A stretch of 6,698 bases of DNA from an uncultured Coprococcus sp. (GTDB lineage: Bacteria > Bacillota > Clostridia > Lachnospirales > Lachnospiraceae). The stretch lies in assembly GCA_900548315.1 (NCBI GenBank), contig URJU01000126.1, positions 1-6,698 on the forward strand, in the 5' to 3' direction. Positions 1 through 6,651 of the stretch are shown one piece after another (the stretch's first letter is position 1; the number at the start of each line of letters is the position of its first letter). The notes beneath the pieces are model-generated. The model had not been told where the DNA came from and did no database searches. It was given only the letters and a program-made list of their open reading frames with translations. The position numbers and the translations under genes are program-made.

Positions 1-707
1 GTGGTAAGAATTATCCTGAGAAGATCGCCACTATAGTAAGCGGTGTTGCAGAAGGTTGTAACCAGTCAGGCGCTGCCCTTGTAGGCGGAGAGACGGCAGA
101 GCACCCAGGACTTATGCCTGAGGATGAGTACGATCTTGCTGGATTTGCAGTTGGAGTTGTTGAGAAGAAGGATCTTATCACTGGAGAGAATATCAAGCCG
201 GGAGATACACTTATTGGTATTGCATCAAGCGGTGTACACAGCAATGGTTTCTCGCTTGTAAGAAAGGTATTTGAGATGACAAAGGAATCTCTTGATACAT
301 ATTACGATGAGCTTGGCAAGACACTCGGTGAGGCACTTATTGAGCCGACAAGGATATATGTGAAAGCCCTAAAGGCAGTAAAAGATGCAGGCGTGACAAT
401 TAAGGGATGCAGTCACATCACAGGTGGCGGATTCTATGAGAATATCCCAAGAATGCTCCCTGACGGAGTGCGCGCACAGGTTAAGAAGGATTCATACGAG
501 GTGCCGGCTATATTCAAACTTCTCGCAAAGAAGGGAGATATAGATGAGCATATGATGTACAACACATACAACATGGGTGTTGGTATGTGCCTTGCAATAG
601 ATCCTGCAGACGCAGACAAGACAATAGCAGCAATAGAAAGCGCTGGAGACAAGGCGTTTGTTCTTGGTACAGTAGCAGCTGGTGAAAAGGGAGTTGACTT
701 ATGCTAA
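1..707 (+). CDS. purM: Phosphoribosylformylglycinamidine cyclo-ligase (AIR synthetase), 5'-truncated
   Basis: The reading frame is open from the window edge (first whole codon at base 3) to TAA at 705-707 and gives 234 residues. The family is usually about 340-350 residues, so roughly the first 110, including the start codon, lie outside the window. PurM closes the imidazole ring, converting FGAM plus ATP to 5-aminoimidazole ribonucleotide in the cytoplasm. Visible family signatures, numbered from the first whole codon, are GGETAEHPG (28-36, where many relatives have Met in place of His), EYDLAGFAVGVV, SSGVHSNG (75-82), EPTRIYV, HITGGGFYENIP (138-149) and YNTYNMGVGM. These belong to the PurM/SelD/HypE-type ATP-binding fold. 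The 3' end overlaps purN by 7 bases, so translation of the two is probably coupled. Identity is secure; only the N-terminal part cannot be judged. Confidence 0.97.
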   Translation, partial: GKNYPEKIATIVSGVAEGCNQSGAALVGGETAEHPGLMPEDEYDLAGFAVGVVEKKDLITGENIKPGDTLIGIASSGVHSNGFSLVRKVFEMTKESLDTYYDELGKTLGEALIEPTRIYVKALKAVKDAGVTIKGCSHITGGGFYENIPRMLPDGVRAQVKKDSYEVPAIFKLLAKKGDIDEHMMYNTYNMGVGMCLAIDPADADKTIAAIESAGDKAFVLGTVAAGEKGVDLC

Positions 708-1327
708 AGGTTGCAGTTCTGGTATCAGGTGGGGGAACCAATCTTCAGGCCATTATTGATGCCGTAGAGAATAAAGCCATAACAGATACAGAGATTGTTG
801 CAGTCATAAGCAACAACAGGAATGCATTTGCGCTTGAGAGAGCGAAGAAGGCGGGGATAGCAGCAGAGGTTGTAAGTCCTAAGGATTTTGCGGATCGTAC
901 AGAGTTCAACGCAGCACTTCTCGCAAAGCTTAAGGAGACCGGCGCGGATCTCATAGTTCTCGCAGGATATCTTGTGGTTATACCTGAGATAGTTATAGAT
1001 GCATATCCGAACAAGATAGTTAACATTCATCCATCACTCATACCGTCGTTCTGCGGAACAGGTTATTATGGACTTAAGGTACATGAGGCAGCTCTCGCAA
1101 GAGGTGTCAAGGTAGTTGGAGCTACGGTTCATTTTGTAGATAAAGGCACTGACACAGGTCCTATAATCATGCAGAAGGCGGTTGCAGTACAGAATGGAGA
1201 TACACCAAAGGTTCTGCAGCAGCGTGTTATGGAGCAGGCCGAGTGGAAACTCCTGCCTGCGGTTATAGACAAGATAGCCCACGGCAAGGTTCATGTGGAA
1301 GATGGAATTGCAGTGGTGGAAGATTAG
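701..1327 (+). CDS. purN: Phosphoribosylglycinamide formyltransferase (GAR transformylase)
   Basis: A complete 208-residue protein, close to the family length (E. coli about 212). It transfers a formyl group from 10-formyltetrahydrofolate to GAR to make FGAR, in the cytoplasm. The N-terminal SGGGTNLQAI (residues 9-18) is the phosphate-binding loop for GAR. The catalytic triad is in place by alignment with E. coli Asn106/His108/Asp144: Asn108 and His110 in NIHPSLIP, and Asp151 in DKGTDTGPII. The segment FCGTGYYGLKVHEA (117-130) is a variant form of the loop after the active-site histidine, recalled from clostridial and Bacteroides PurN. The start ATG at 701 sits inside the last codons of purM, with an AGGGAG Shine-Dalgarno at 688-693, 7 bases upstream, so translational coupling is likely. 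The stop TAG is at 1325-1327. Confidence 0.97.
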   Translation: MLKVAVLVSGGGTNLQAIIDAVENKAITDTEIVAVISNNRNAFALERAKKAGIAAEVVSPKDFADRTEFNAALLAKLKETGADLIVLAGYLVVIPEIVIDAYPNKIVNIHPSLIPSFCGTGYYGLKVHEAALARGVKVVGATVHFVDKGTDTGPIIMQKAVAVQNGDTPKVLQQRVMEQAEWKLLPAVIDKIAHGKVHVEDGIAVVED

Positions 1328-1332
1328 GAGGA
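1325..1332 (+). promoter_or_regulatory. Ribosome binding site of purD
   Basis: TAGGAGGA holds a full AGGAGG core (1326-1331) 7 bases before ATG 1339 and shares its first bases with the purN stop codon. It fixes the purD start at 1339 rather than at the in-frame ATG at 1243, which lies deep inside purN. Confidence 0.9.
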
Positions 1333-1338
1333 ATATCC

Positions 1339-2610
1339 ATGAAAGTATTGGTAGTAGGAAGCGGCGGAAGAGAGCATGCTATAGTTACAAGTATTTCAAA
1401 GAGTGATAAAGTATCCAAGATATATTGTGCACCTGGCAACGCAGGTATCGCAGCACTTGCAGAGTGCGTTGATATAGGTGTGATGGATTTTGACAAGCTG
1501 GTTGCATTTGCAAAGGATAAGGCTATAGATCTGGTTGTTGTTGCACCGGATGATCCGCTTGTTGCAGGCGCAGTTGATGCGTTCGAGGCAGCAGGTATTA
1601 GAGCATTTGGTCCTCGTGCAAATGCTGCGATCATAGAGGGATCAAAGGCATTCTCCAAGGATCTCATGAAGAAGTATGGTATACCTACAGCTGCTTATGA
1701 GAACTTTACAGATGCAGACTCAGCGCTCAAGTATCTTGAGACAGCTACATTCCCTATAGTATTAAAGGCTGACGGACTTGCACTCGGCAAGGGCGTTCTC
1801 ATATGTAATGATCTTGAGGAGGCAAAGGCAGGTGTCAAGGAGATCATGCTTGACAAGCACTTTGGTTCAGCGGGCAATACTATGGTCATAGAGGAGTTCA
1901 TGACAGGACGTGAGGTATCAGTCCTCTGTTTCTGTGATGGAACAACCATCAAGCCTATGACCTCAGCGCAGGATCATAAGAGAGCAAAGGATGGAGACCA
2001 GGGACTCAACACAGGTGGTATGGGAACATTCTCACCAAGTCCTTTCTATACAAAAGAGATAGACGAGTACTGTATGGAGAATATCTACAAGCCAACAATG
2101 GCAGCTATGAAGACCGAGGGCAGAGAGTTTAAGGGCGTTCTGTTCTGTGGACTCATGATGACCCCAAACGGTGTTAAGGTTCTCGAGTACAACGCAAGAT
2201 TTGGCGATCCGGAGGCTCAGGTAGTCCTTCCGCGTATGAAGAATGATATCATCGATGTCATGGAAGCATGTATCGATGGAACGCTTGATAAGGTGGATCT
2301 TCAGTTTGAGGATAATGCTGCAGTTTGTGTAGTCCTTGCATCAGATGGCTACCCTGTATCATACAAGAAGGGGTATCCAATACATGGACTTGAGAAATTT
2401 GACGGCAAGGATGATTACTATGTATTCCATGCTGGAACAAAGTTCGACGGTGATGAGATCGTGACAAATGGCGGTCGTGTCCTCGGAGTTACAGCAAAGG
2501 GCAAGGATCTCTTTGAAGCTCGTGCAAATGCATATGCTGCAACGGAGTGGATCACATTTGAGAATAAGTACATGCGACATGATATAGGTAAGGCTATCGA
2601 CGAGCAGTAG
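1339..2610 (+). CDS. purD: Phosphoribosylamine-glycine ligase (GAR synthetase)
   Basis: A complete 423-residue protein (E. coli PurD is 429). It joins phosphoribosylamine and glycine with ATP to form GAR, the substrate of the PurN encoded just upstream. The protein starts MKVLVVGSGGREHAI, the typical N-domain loop. It continues with a DDPLVAG motif (usually EAPLVAG), then the ATP-grasp domain: LKADGLALGKGV (142-153), a glycine-rich loop FGSAGNTMVIEEF, SAQDHKRAKDGDQG (209-222) with NTGGMG just after, and EYNARFGDPEAQ (283-294), whose Glu283 and Asn285 are the expected Mg2+ ligands. A C-terminal domain completes the usual architecture. It is the last pur gene before a probable terminator. The start is supported by the strong RBS overlapping the purN stop and by the exact match of the N-terminus to the family. 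No frameshift or missing motif is seen. Confidence 0.98.
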   Translation: MKVLVVGSGGREHAIVTSISKSDKVSKIYCAPGNAGIAALAECVDIGVMDFDKLVAFAKDKAIDLVVVAPDDPLVAGAVDAFEAAGIRAFGPRANAAIIEGSKAFSKDLMKKYGIPTAAYENFTDADSALKYLETATFPIVLKADGLALGKGVLICNDLEEAKAGVKEIMLDKHFGSAGNTMVIEEFMTGREVSVLCFCDGTTIKPMTSAQDHKRAKDGDQGLNTGGMGTFSPSPFYTKEIDEYCMENIYKPTMAAMKTEGREFKGVLFCGLMMTPNGVKVLEYNARFGDPEAQVVLPRMKNDIIDVMEACIDGTLDKVDLQFEDNAAVCVVLASDGYPVSYKKGYPIHGLEKFDGKDDYYVFHAGTKFDGDEIVTNGGRVLGVTAKGKDLFEARANAYAATEWITFENKYMRHDIGKAIDEQ

Positions 2611-2622
2611 GAGAACTTTTAT

Positions 2623-2644
2623 AGTTTGAATATGCAAGTTTGAA
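2623..2644 (+). repeat. Tandem 8-base direct repeat AGTTTGAA
   Basis: AGTTTGAA occurs at 2623-2630 and again at 2637-2644, a 14-base period, in the gap after purD. The second copy contains a TTGAAA that resembles a -35 box, but no well-spaced -10 follows it. The spacing does not fit the CtsR operator (heptads with a 10-base period). In such AT-rich DNA this may be chance. Confidence 0.3.
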
Positions 2645-2662
2645 ATTATAAACAAATATTTA

Positions 2663-2691
2663 TACACACAAAAGAGGTTTTGAGATATAAT
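2663..2691 (+). promoter_or_regulatory. Probable clpC promoter (TACACA-N17-TATAAT)
   Basis: A perfect -10 hexamer TATAAT lies at 2686-2691. Seventeen bases upstream is TACACA (2663-2668), a 4 of 6 match to the -35 consensus. Transcription would start near 2698, giving a clpC leader of about 150 bases. The -10 falls exactly in the loop of the terminator-like inverted repeat at 2670-2708, so a dimeric protein bound to that palindrome would cover the promoter. No CtsR heptad repeat and no CIRCE element is present. Confidence 0.55.
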
Positions 2692-2708
2692 GTTTCAAAA
2701 CCTTTTTT
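2670..2708 (+). terminator. Probable Rho-independent terminator of the pur operon
   Basis: AGGTTTTGA (2675-2683) pairs perfectly with TCAAAACCT (2695-2703), and six T residues run from 2703 to 2708. The stem can be extended outward by A2670-A2673 pairing with T2705-T2708 across a G-T wobble, and inward by one wobble and one A-T pair. This gives about 16 pairs around the 7-base loop TATAATG (2686-2692). The stem is GC-poor, with three G-C pairs, so efficiency may be modest. The A-tract on the left arm would also give a T-run on the other strand, but no minus-strand gene needs one. The same palindrome could instead act as an operator. Confidence 0.65.
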
Positions 2709-2750
2709 ACTCTGCATTGTTAAAGAGGAGTAAAAACAATTTTGAAATAA

Positions 2751-2829
2751 ACGTGTCAGATTCACATGGAAACCTGACATGCATGCAGTATCAGCGCTTA
2801 GCCGCAAATGGCTATAATGGGCTGATGCT
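2751..2829 (+). other. Foldable clpC mRNA leader (two adjacent hairpins)
   Basis: Two inverted repeats lie between the presumed clpC transcription start and its RBS. Hairpin 1: TGTCAG (2754-2759) with CTGACA (2774-2779), plus a possible inner TTC/GAA stem (2761-2763 with 2769-2771). Hairpin 2: AGTATCAGC (2787-2795) pairs with GCTGATGCT (2821-2829) over nine positions with one T-G wobble, and encloses a second stem TAGCC/GGCTA (2799-2803 with 2810-2814). Hairpin 2 ends 10 bases before the Shine-Dalgarno. No known riboswitch or T-box consensus is recognised. The pairing is seen directly; any regulatory role is inference. Confidence 0.4.
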
Positions 2830-2839
2830 TAATAGATGC

Positions 2840-2847
2840 GAGGTGAG
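2840..2847 (+). promoter_or_regulatory. Ribosome binding site of clpC
   Basis: GAGGTGA (2840-2846) is a 7-base perfect complement of the 16S rRNA 3' end and sits 5 bases before ATG 2852. It decides the clpC start against the longer in-frame reading that could begin at 2690. Confidence 0.88.
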
Positions 2848-2851
2848 AATT

Positions 2852-5323
2852 ATGAAATTGCCATATAGCAAAGAAACAGAGGTAGTTTTAAAAGAGGCTA
2901 ACAGGATAGCACGAAAGCTTGGACAGAACTTTGTCGGAAGTGAACACATGATACTTGCGTTGGCATCTGTTTCGGATACTACAGCGTACAGTATACTTAA
3001 CAGTAACGGGCTGGATATAACAAAGGTCACACATGCCCTGAAGTATATCCTTGAGCCGGGGGGAACAGTTACAAGGGAAAAAGACAAATATACTGAGACT
3101 GCAAAAAATATACTGGACGATGCTCAGGTTGAGGCTGCAAGGCTGTCGTCTGAGGAGGTTGGAACGGAACATTTGCTGCTTGCTATATTAAAGGAACAGA
3201 GCAGTGTTGCAGTCAGACTTATGCAGATAGAAAAAATAAATATGCAAAAGGTGTATACGGATATACTCACAACCTGTGGGGTGGATTTGAGTGTGGCGAA
3301 GAAGGAATACGCTGCTATTAAGAAGAAAAAGGCAAAGGCAGGTTCTTCCACACCGACACTCGATAAGTATTCGAGAGATATCACAAAGGAGGCAAGACTT
3401 GGTAATCTGGATCCGGTTGTCGGCAGGGAGAAGGAGATCCAGAGAGTTATGCAGATACTCAGCAGAAGAATGAAGAATAACCCTTGTCTGGTTGGTGAAC
3501 CGGGAGTTGGTAAGACTGCTGTGGTTGAAGGTATAGCATATATGATAGCTCATGATAATGTGCCGGATACGGTGAGGGGAAAGAGACTTTTGTCACTGGA
3601 TATATCTGGTATGCTTGCCGGATCCAAATACAGAGGAGAATTTGAGGACAGGATAAAGAAGGTTATCCAGGAGGTGGTTGCCTCCGGTGACGTGATCCTG
3701 TTCGTGGATGAACTTCACACTCTGGTTGGTGCGGGTGATGCTGAGGGCGCAATAGACGCATCAAATATACTAAAACCATCCCTTTCCCGTGGTGAGATCC
3801 AGATGATAGGTGCCACTACAAGGGCAGAATATAGGAAATATATAGAGAAAGATGCAGCCCTTGAGAGAAGGTTTCAGCCTGTAAATGTGGAGGAACCGAC
3901 GAGAGAAGAGGCTGTTGAGATACTAAAAGGACTTAGGGCCTGCTATGAGCAGCATCATGGGGTAGAGATAAGTGATGAGGCTGTGGAGGCCGCTGTAGAT
4001 CTGTCAGTCAGATACATTACGGATAGATTTCTTCCGGATAAGGCGATAGATCTAATGGATGAGGCGTGTTCACGAAGGCGGCTTGGATTCACTATGCAAG
4101 GAACAGCTCGTGACAAAAATGAAACGGAACTGGCGACCCTTGACAGTGATCTTGAGGCTGCACTCATGTCAGGGAATATAGATGAGGCAGCAAATATTAG
4201 GCGCAGACAGGAAGAGATCGCCAGAAAGTCTGCACGCAGTCGTGCCACAGGCGGACACAATATAGTTGTCGGTGAAAATGATATTGCGGACGTTGTGTCC
4301 GTGTGGACAAAAATACCGGTGAGCAGACTTACAGAGAAAGAATCAAAGAGACTTGAGAGGCTTGAAACAGAACTCCACAAGCGCGTTGTTGGGCAGGATG
4401 AGGCCGTGTCGGCTGTGGCAAAGGCGATAAAGAGGAGTAGGGTAGGACTTAAAGATCCTAGAAGACCTATAGGTACATTTTTGTTCCTTGGACCGACCGG
4501 TGTGGGTAAGACTGAGCTTTCAAAGGCTCTTGCTGAGGTTGTATTTGGAAGTGAGGATGCACTTATAAGAGTTGACATGTCGGAATACATGGAAAAGCAC
4601 AGTGTATCAAAGCTTATCGGTTCGCCTCCTGGATATGTTGGATTTGAGGAGGGCGGACAACTCAGTGAGAAGGTAAGGACAAATCCATACTCAGTGATAC
4701 TGTTTGACGAGATAGAGAAGGCACATAGTGATGTGTTTAATATACTTTTGCAGGTGCTTGACGACGGACATGTAACTGATTCACAGGGTAGAAAAGTAGA
4801 CTTCAAGAACACCATTATCATCATGACATCAAACACAGGTGCACAGAGGATCATTGATCCAAAACAGCTGGGCTTTGTAACGGTTCAGGATGATAGTAAA
4901 GAACATGAGGACATGAAGAAAAATGTCATGGATGAGCTGAAGAGGACATTTAAGCCTGAGTTCCTAAACAGAATAGATGACACTATAGTATTCCATGCCC
5001 TCACAGAGAAAAATGTCCGGGATATTGCTGGTCTCATGCTGAGAGAACTCAAAAGGCGAGTTCAGGCTCAGATGGATATAGAACTCAAATTTACAGATCA
5101 TATGAAGAAATATATCTTTGAGAAGGGTTATGACAAGAAGTATGGTGCAAGACCACTCAAGCGTGCTATACAGACCTACGTTGAAGATGAACTGGCGGAG
5201 GCTATTCTTGTAGGAAAAGTTCATAAGGGAGATATAGTCACTGTATCTGTGAAGAAAGTCAAGGGTGAGGATGGATCTGTTACGGAGAAAGTATCACTTA
5301 CTGCAAAACAAAAGGATAAATAG
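2852..5323 (+). CDS. clpC: ATP-dependent Clp protease ATP-binding subunit ClpC (AAA+ unfoldase)
   Basis: A complete 823-residue cytoplasmic Hsp100 protein (B. subtilis ClpC is about 810). It unfolds proteins and feeds them to the ClpP peptidase. The N-domain has two Clp repeats (about 1-145); Glu31 in VGSEH and Glu106 in VGTEH match the two phosphoarginine-binding glutamates known in B. subtilis ClpC. AAA1 has Walker A GEPGVGKT (215-222) and Walker B ILFVDELH (Asp286, Glu287). A middle region with a UVR-like helix (about 424-465) follows, which separates ClpC from ClpA. AAA2 has Walker A GPTGVGKT (547-554), Walker B ILFDEIE (Asp619, Glu620), the ClpP-docking tripeptide LGF (673-675), and sensor-2 GARPLKRA near the C-terminus. 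The start at ATG 2852 is chosen because the N-terminus [16 protein letters not shown] matches the family and follows a strong RBS. No ctsR, mcsA or mcsB gene precedes it; purD does. No clear terminator follows. Confidence 0.97.
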   Translation: MKLPYSKETEVVLKEANRIARKLGQNFVGSEHMILALASVSDTTAYSILNSNGLDITKVTHALKYILEPGGTVTREKDKYTETAKNILDDAQVEAARLSSEEVGTEHLLLAILKEQSSVAVRLMQIEKINMQKVYTDILTTCGVDLSVAKKEYAAIKKKKAKAGSSTPTLDKYSRDITKEARLGNLDPVVGREKEIQRVMQILSRRMKNNPCLVGEPGVGKTAVVEGIAYMIAHDNVPDTVRGKRLLSLDISGMLAGSKYRGEFEDRIKKVIQEVVASGDVILFVDELHTLVGAGDAEGAIDASNILKPSLSRGEIQMIGATTRAEYRKYIEKDAALERRFQPVNVEEPTREEAVEILKGLRACYEQHHGVEISDEAVEAAVDLSVRYITDRFLPDKAIDLMDEACSRRRLGFTMQGTARDKNETELATLDSDLEAALMSGNIDEAANIRRRQEEIARKSARSRATGGHNIVVGENDIADVVSVWTKIPVSRLTEKESKRLERLETELHKRVVGQDEAVSAVAKAIKRSRVGLKDPRRPIGTFLFLGPTGVGKTELSKALAEVVFGSEDALIRVDMSEYMEKHSVSKLIGSPPGYVGFEEGGQLSEKVRTNPYSVILFDEIEKAHSDVFNILLQVLDDGHVTDSQGRKVDFKNTIIIMTSNTGAQRIIDPKQLGFVTVQDDSKEHEDMKKNVMDELKRTFKPEFLNRIDDTIVFHALTEKNVRDIAGLMLRELKRRVQAQMDIELKFTDHMKKYIFEKGYDKKYGARPLKRAIQTYVEDELAEAILVGKVHKGDIVTVSVKKVKGEDGSVTEKVSLTAKQKDK

Positions 5324-5401
5324 AGATTAATGATTAGATATATGTGATGCGCTTACATGATAGAAAATATTATTAAAAATTGGTGAAAATGTATAATTAT
5401 G

Positions 5402-5430
5402 TAGAAAAAAGAGACCAGTTACTGTATAAT
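5402..5430 (+). promoter_or_regulatory. Probable promoter of the 138-residue protein gene
   Basis: TAGAAA (5402-5407, 4 of 6 to the -35 consensus) is followed after 17 bases by a perfect TATAAT (5425-5430). This predicts a start near 5437 and a leader of about 38 bases. A further TATAAT at 5392-5397 has no convincing -35. The 151-base gap after clpC (5324-5474) has no recognisable terminator, so read-through from clpC is also possible. Confidence 0.5.
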
Positions 5431-5458
5431 AAAAAGCACTAACGGATAGTAAAAAAAC

Positions 5459-5465
5459 AGGAGGA
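5459..5465 (+). promoter_or_regulatory. Ribosome binding site of the 138-residue protein gene
   Basis: AGGAGGA at 5459-5465 lies 9 bases before ATG 5475. It is a near-ideal Shine-Dalgarno and suggests strong translation. Confidence 0.85.
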
Positions 5466-5474
5466 TAAATTTAA

Positions 5475-5891
5475 ATGGCAGTAGTAAGCGATTTGATAAA
5501 TGTACAGGGAGATTCATTAGAGTTTGGCAATTATGAACTTGGATCAAAGACCAAGAAAGATGGATTTGAGTTTCAGGGGGATATATACAAGATAAAGACA
5601 TTTAATGAGATCACAAAGCTCGAGAAGAATGGTTTGTTCGTATATGAGTCAGTACCGGGAACAGCAGTACATGGTTTCAAGGCTGATGAGAACGATGTGA
5701 CATTTGTTGTTGAGGGCCCGGAGAATGCATCTATCACACTGGAGCTTGAGCCTGAGACAGAGTACAAGGTTCATGTTGATGATGTATATGTCGGTAAGAA
5801 CAAGACAAATCTCGGCGGCAAGATGAGCATAAGCGTTGATCTTGAAGAGGGAAGACCTGTTAAGGTTGATGTAAAGAAAGCTTTTGACTGA
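5475..5891 (+). CDS. Uncharacterised small acidic beta-rich protein
   Basis: A complete 138-residue protein with strong RBS, own likely promoter and tandem stops (TGA TAG, 5889-5894). No signal peptide, membrane segment or cysteine is seen. By count it has 26 Asp/Glu against 16 Lys/Arg, so it is acidic and probably cytoplasmic. The N-terminal half carries a Gly/Phe-rich stretch (GFEFQGDIYKIKTF, 30-43) and FVYESVPGTAVHGF (55-68). The second half (about 74-133) alternates hydrophobic and charged residues in several predicted strands, with a YKVHVDDVYVG hairpin and TNLGGKMSISVDL, much like a small Ig-like beta-sandwich. I recall similar proteins in Lachnospiraceae, sometimes labelled endosialidase, but the length is far too short for such an enzyme and no catalytic motif is seen. 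Its place between clpC and radA hints at a stress or housekeeping role, which is inference only. Confidence 0.9.
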   Translation: MAVVSDLINVQGDSLEFGNYELGSKTKKDGFEFQGDIYKIKTFNEITKLEKNGLFVYESVPGTAVHGFKADENDVTFVVEGPENASITLELEPETEYKVHVDDVYVGKNKTNLGGKMSISVDLEEGRPVKVDVKKAFD

Positions 5892-5961
5892 TAGAGATGT
5901 CAGAAGACAGAGGAAACTGATGTTTGGTCTCATATTTTAATTATAAGACACAATATAAAAC

Positions 5962-5966
5962 AGGAG
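5962..5966 (+). promoter_or_regulatory. Ribosome binding site of radA
   Basis: AGGAG at 5962-5966 lies 6 bases before ATG 5973. An in-frame ATG at 5967 is directly adjacent to it and too close to be used, so 5973 is preferred. No convincing promoter or terminator is seen in the 81-base gap 5892-5972. Confidence 0.8.
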
Positions 5967-5972
5967 ATGTTT

Positions 5973-6651
5973 ATGGCAAAAGGTAAACAAGTGTTTTTTT
6001 GCCAGGAATGTGGATTTGAATCGACAAAATGGATGGGTCAGTGTCCTGGATGTAAGGCATGGAACTCATTTTGCGAGGAAAAAGTGACGGTAGGCGCCAA
6101 GAGTCAGTCCGGTAGAAGGGCTGTCGTGGCGCCTACAAGCATTTTGGAGGTGGAGACCACCACCGAGACGCGATTTACCACAGGAATAGGCGAATTAAAC
6201 AGAGTATTGGGCGGCGGAGTAGTGAGTGGATCACTGGTGCTTGTTGGAGGTGATCCCGGAATAGGAAAATCCACGATATTGCTGCAGATGTGCAGAAATA
6301 TGTCTGAGATGGGACAGAAGATATTGTACGTGTCAGGCGAGGAATCACTCTCTCAGATAAAGATGAGAGCTGAACGTATAGGCAGATTCACAAAGGATAT
6401 GTTGCTGCTCTGTGTCAACAACCTCGAGGATGTAGAGGAGTATGTCAAGAAAGATACACCAAAGGTTATAGTTATTGATTCTATACAGACGATCGTTACA
6501 GACGATATAGAGTCTGCACCGGGAAGTGTGTCTCAGGTAAAGGAAGTGACTGCGAGGCTCATGAGAATGGCCAAACAGACAGGAATAGCCATATTCATAG
6601 TAGGACATGTAACTAAAGAGGGGACTGTGGCGGGCCCAAGAACTTTGGAAC
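5973..6651 (+). CDS. radA: DNA repair protein RadA (RecA-like ATPase), 3'-truncated by the contig end
   Basis: The first 226 genuine codons, plus one base of codon 227, of a protein usually about 450-460 residues long. RadA (Sms) is a RecA-family DNA helicase/ATPase that processes recombination intermediates and promotes branch migration. Visible features are the N-terminal C4 zinc finger (Cys10, Cys13, Cys24, Cys27, in CQEC and CPGC), Walker A GDPGIGKST (93-101), SGEES after strand 2, Walker B VIVIDSIQT (165-173, Asp169), and VGHVTKEGTVAGPR near the break. The KNRFG motif and the Lon-protease-like C-terminal domain are missing because the genomic sequence stops at 6651; the expected continuation after LE is HMVD. 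Base 6651 (C) fits a His codon. Downstream bases are adapter, not gene. The start at 5973 gives MAKGKQVFFCQECG, typical of the family. Linkage of clpC and radA is known from Bacillus-type stress operons. Confidence 0.96.

Noticed and set aside
1243..1338. Possible longer purD start at ATG 1243
   Set aside because: It lies within purN in another frame, lacks a matching protein N-terminus, and ATG 1339 has an AGGAGG site at the right distance and the canonical PurD start.
2813..2818. Second TATAAT upstream of clpC
   Set aside because: No -35-like hexamer lies 15-19 bases upstream, and it falls inside hairpin 2 only 22 bases before the RBS.
2690..2851. 54-codon in-frame extension of clpC beginning at ATG 2690
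   Set aside because: The ATG overlaps the probable -10 box, has no RBS, and the translated stretch does not resemble a ClpC N-terminus; ATG 2852 has a strong RBS and a family-like N-terminus.
2611..2851. CtsR or HrcA (CIRCE) operator upstream of clpC
   Set aside because: No tandem RGTCAAA heptads with 10-base period and no TTAGCACTC/GAGTGCTAA pair were found; the nearest resemblance (TTTGA / TCAAA in the palindrome) lacks the consensus arrangement.
3955..4854. Minus-strand open frame of 299 codons inside clpC
   Set aside because: It is antisense to the conserved ClpC AAA+ region, is rich in Ser/Thr/Leu as expected of a shadow frame, and shows no recognisable domain.
5324..5400. Terminator after clpC
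   Set aside because: Only a four-pair stem (ATGT/ACAT) was seen and no T-run follows it.
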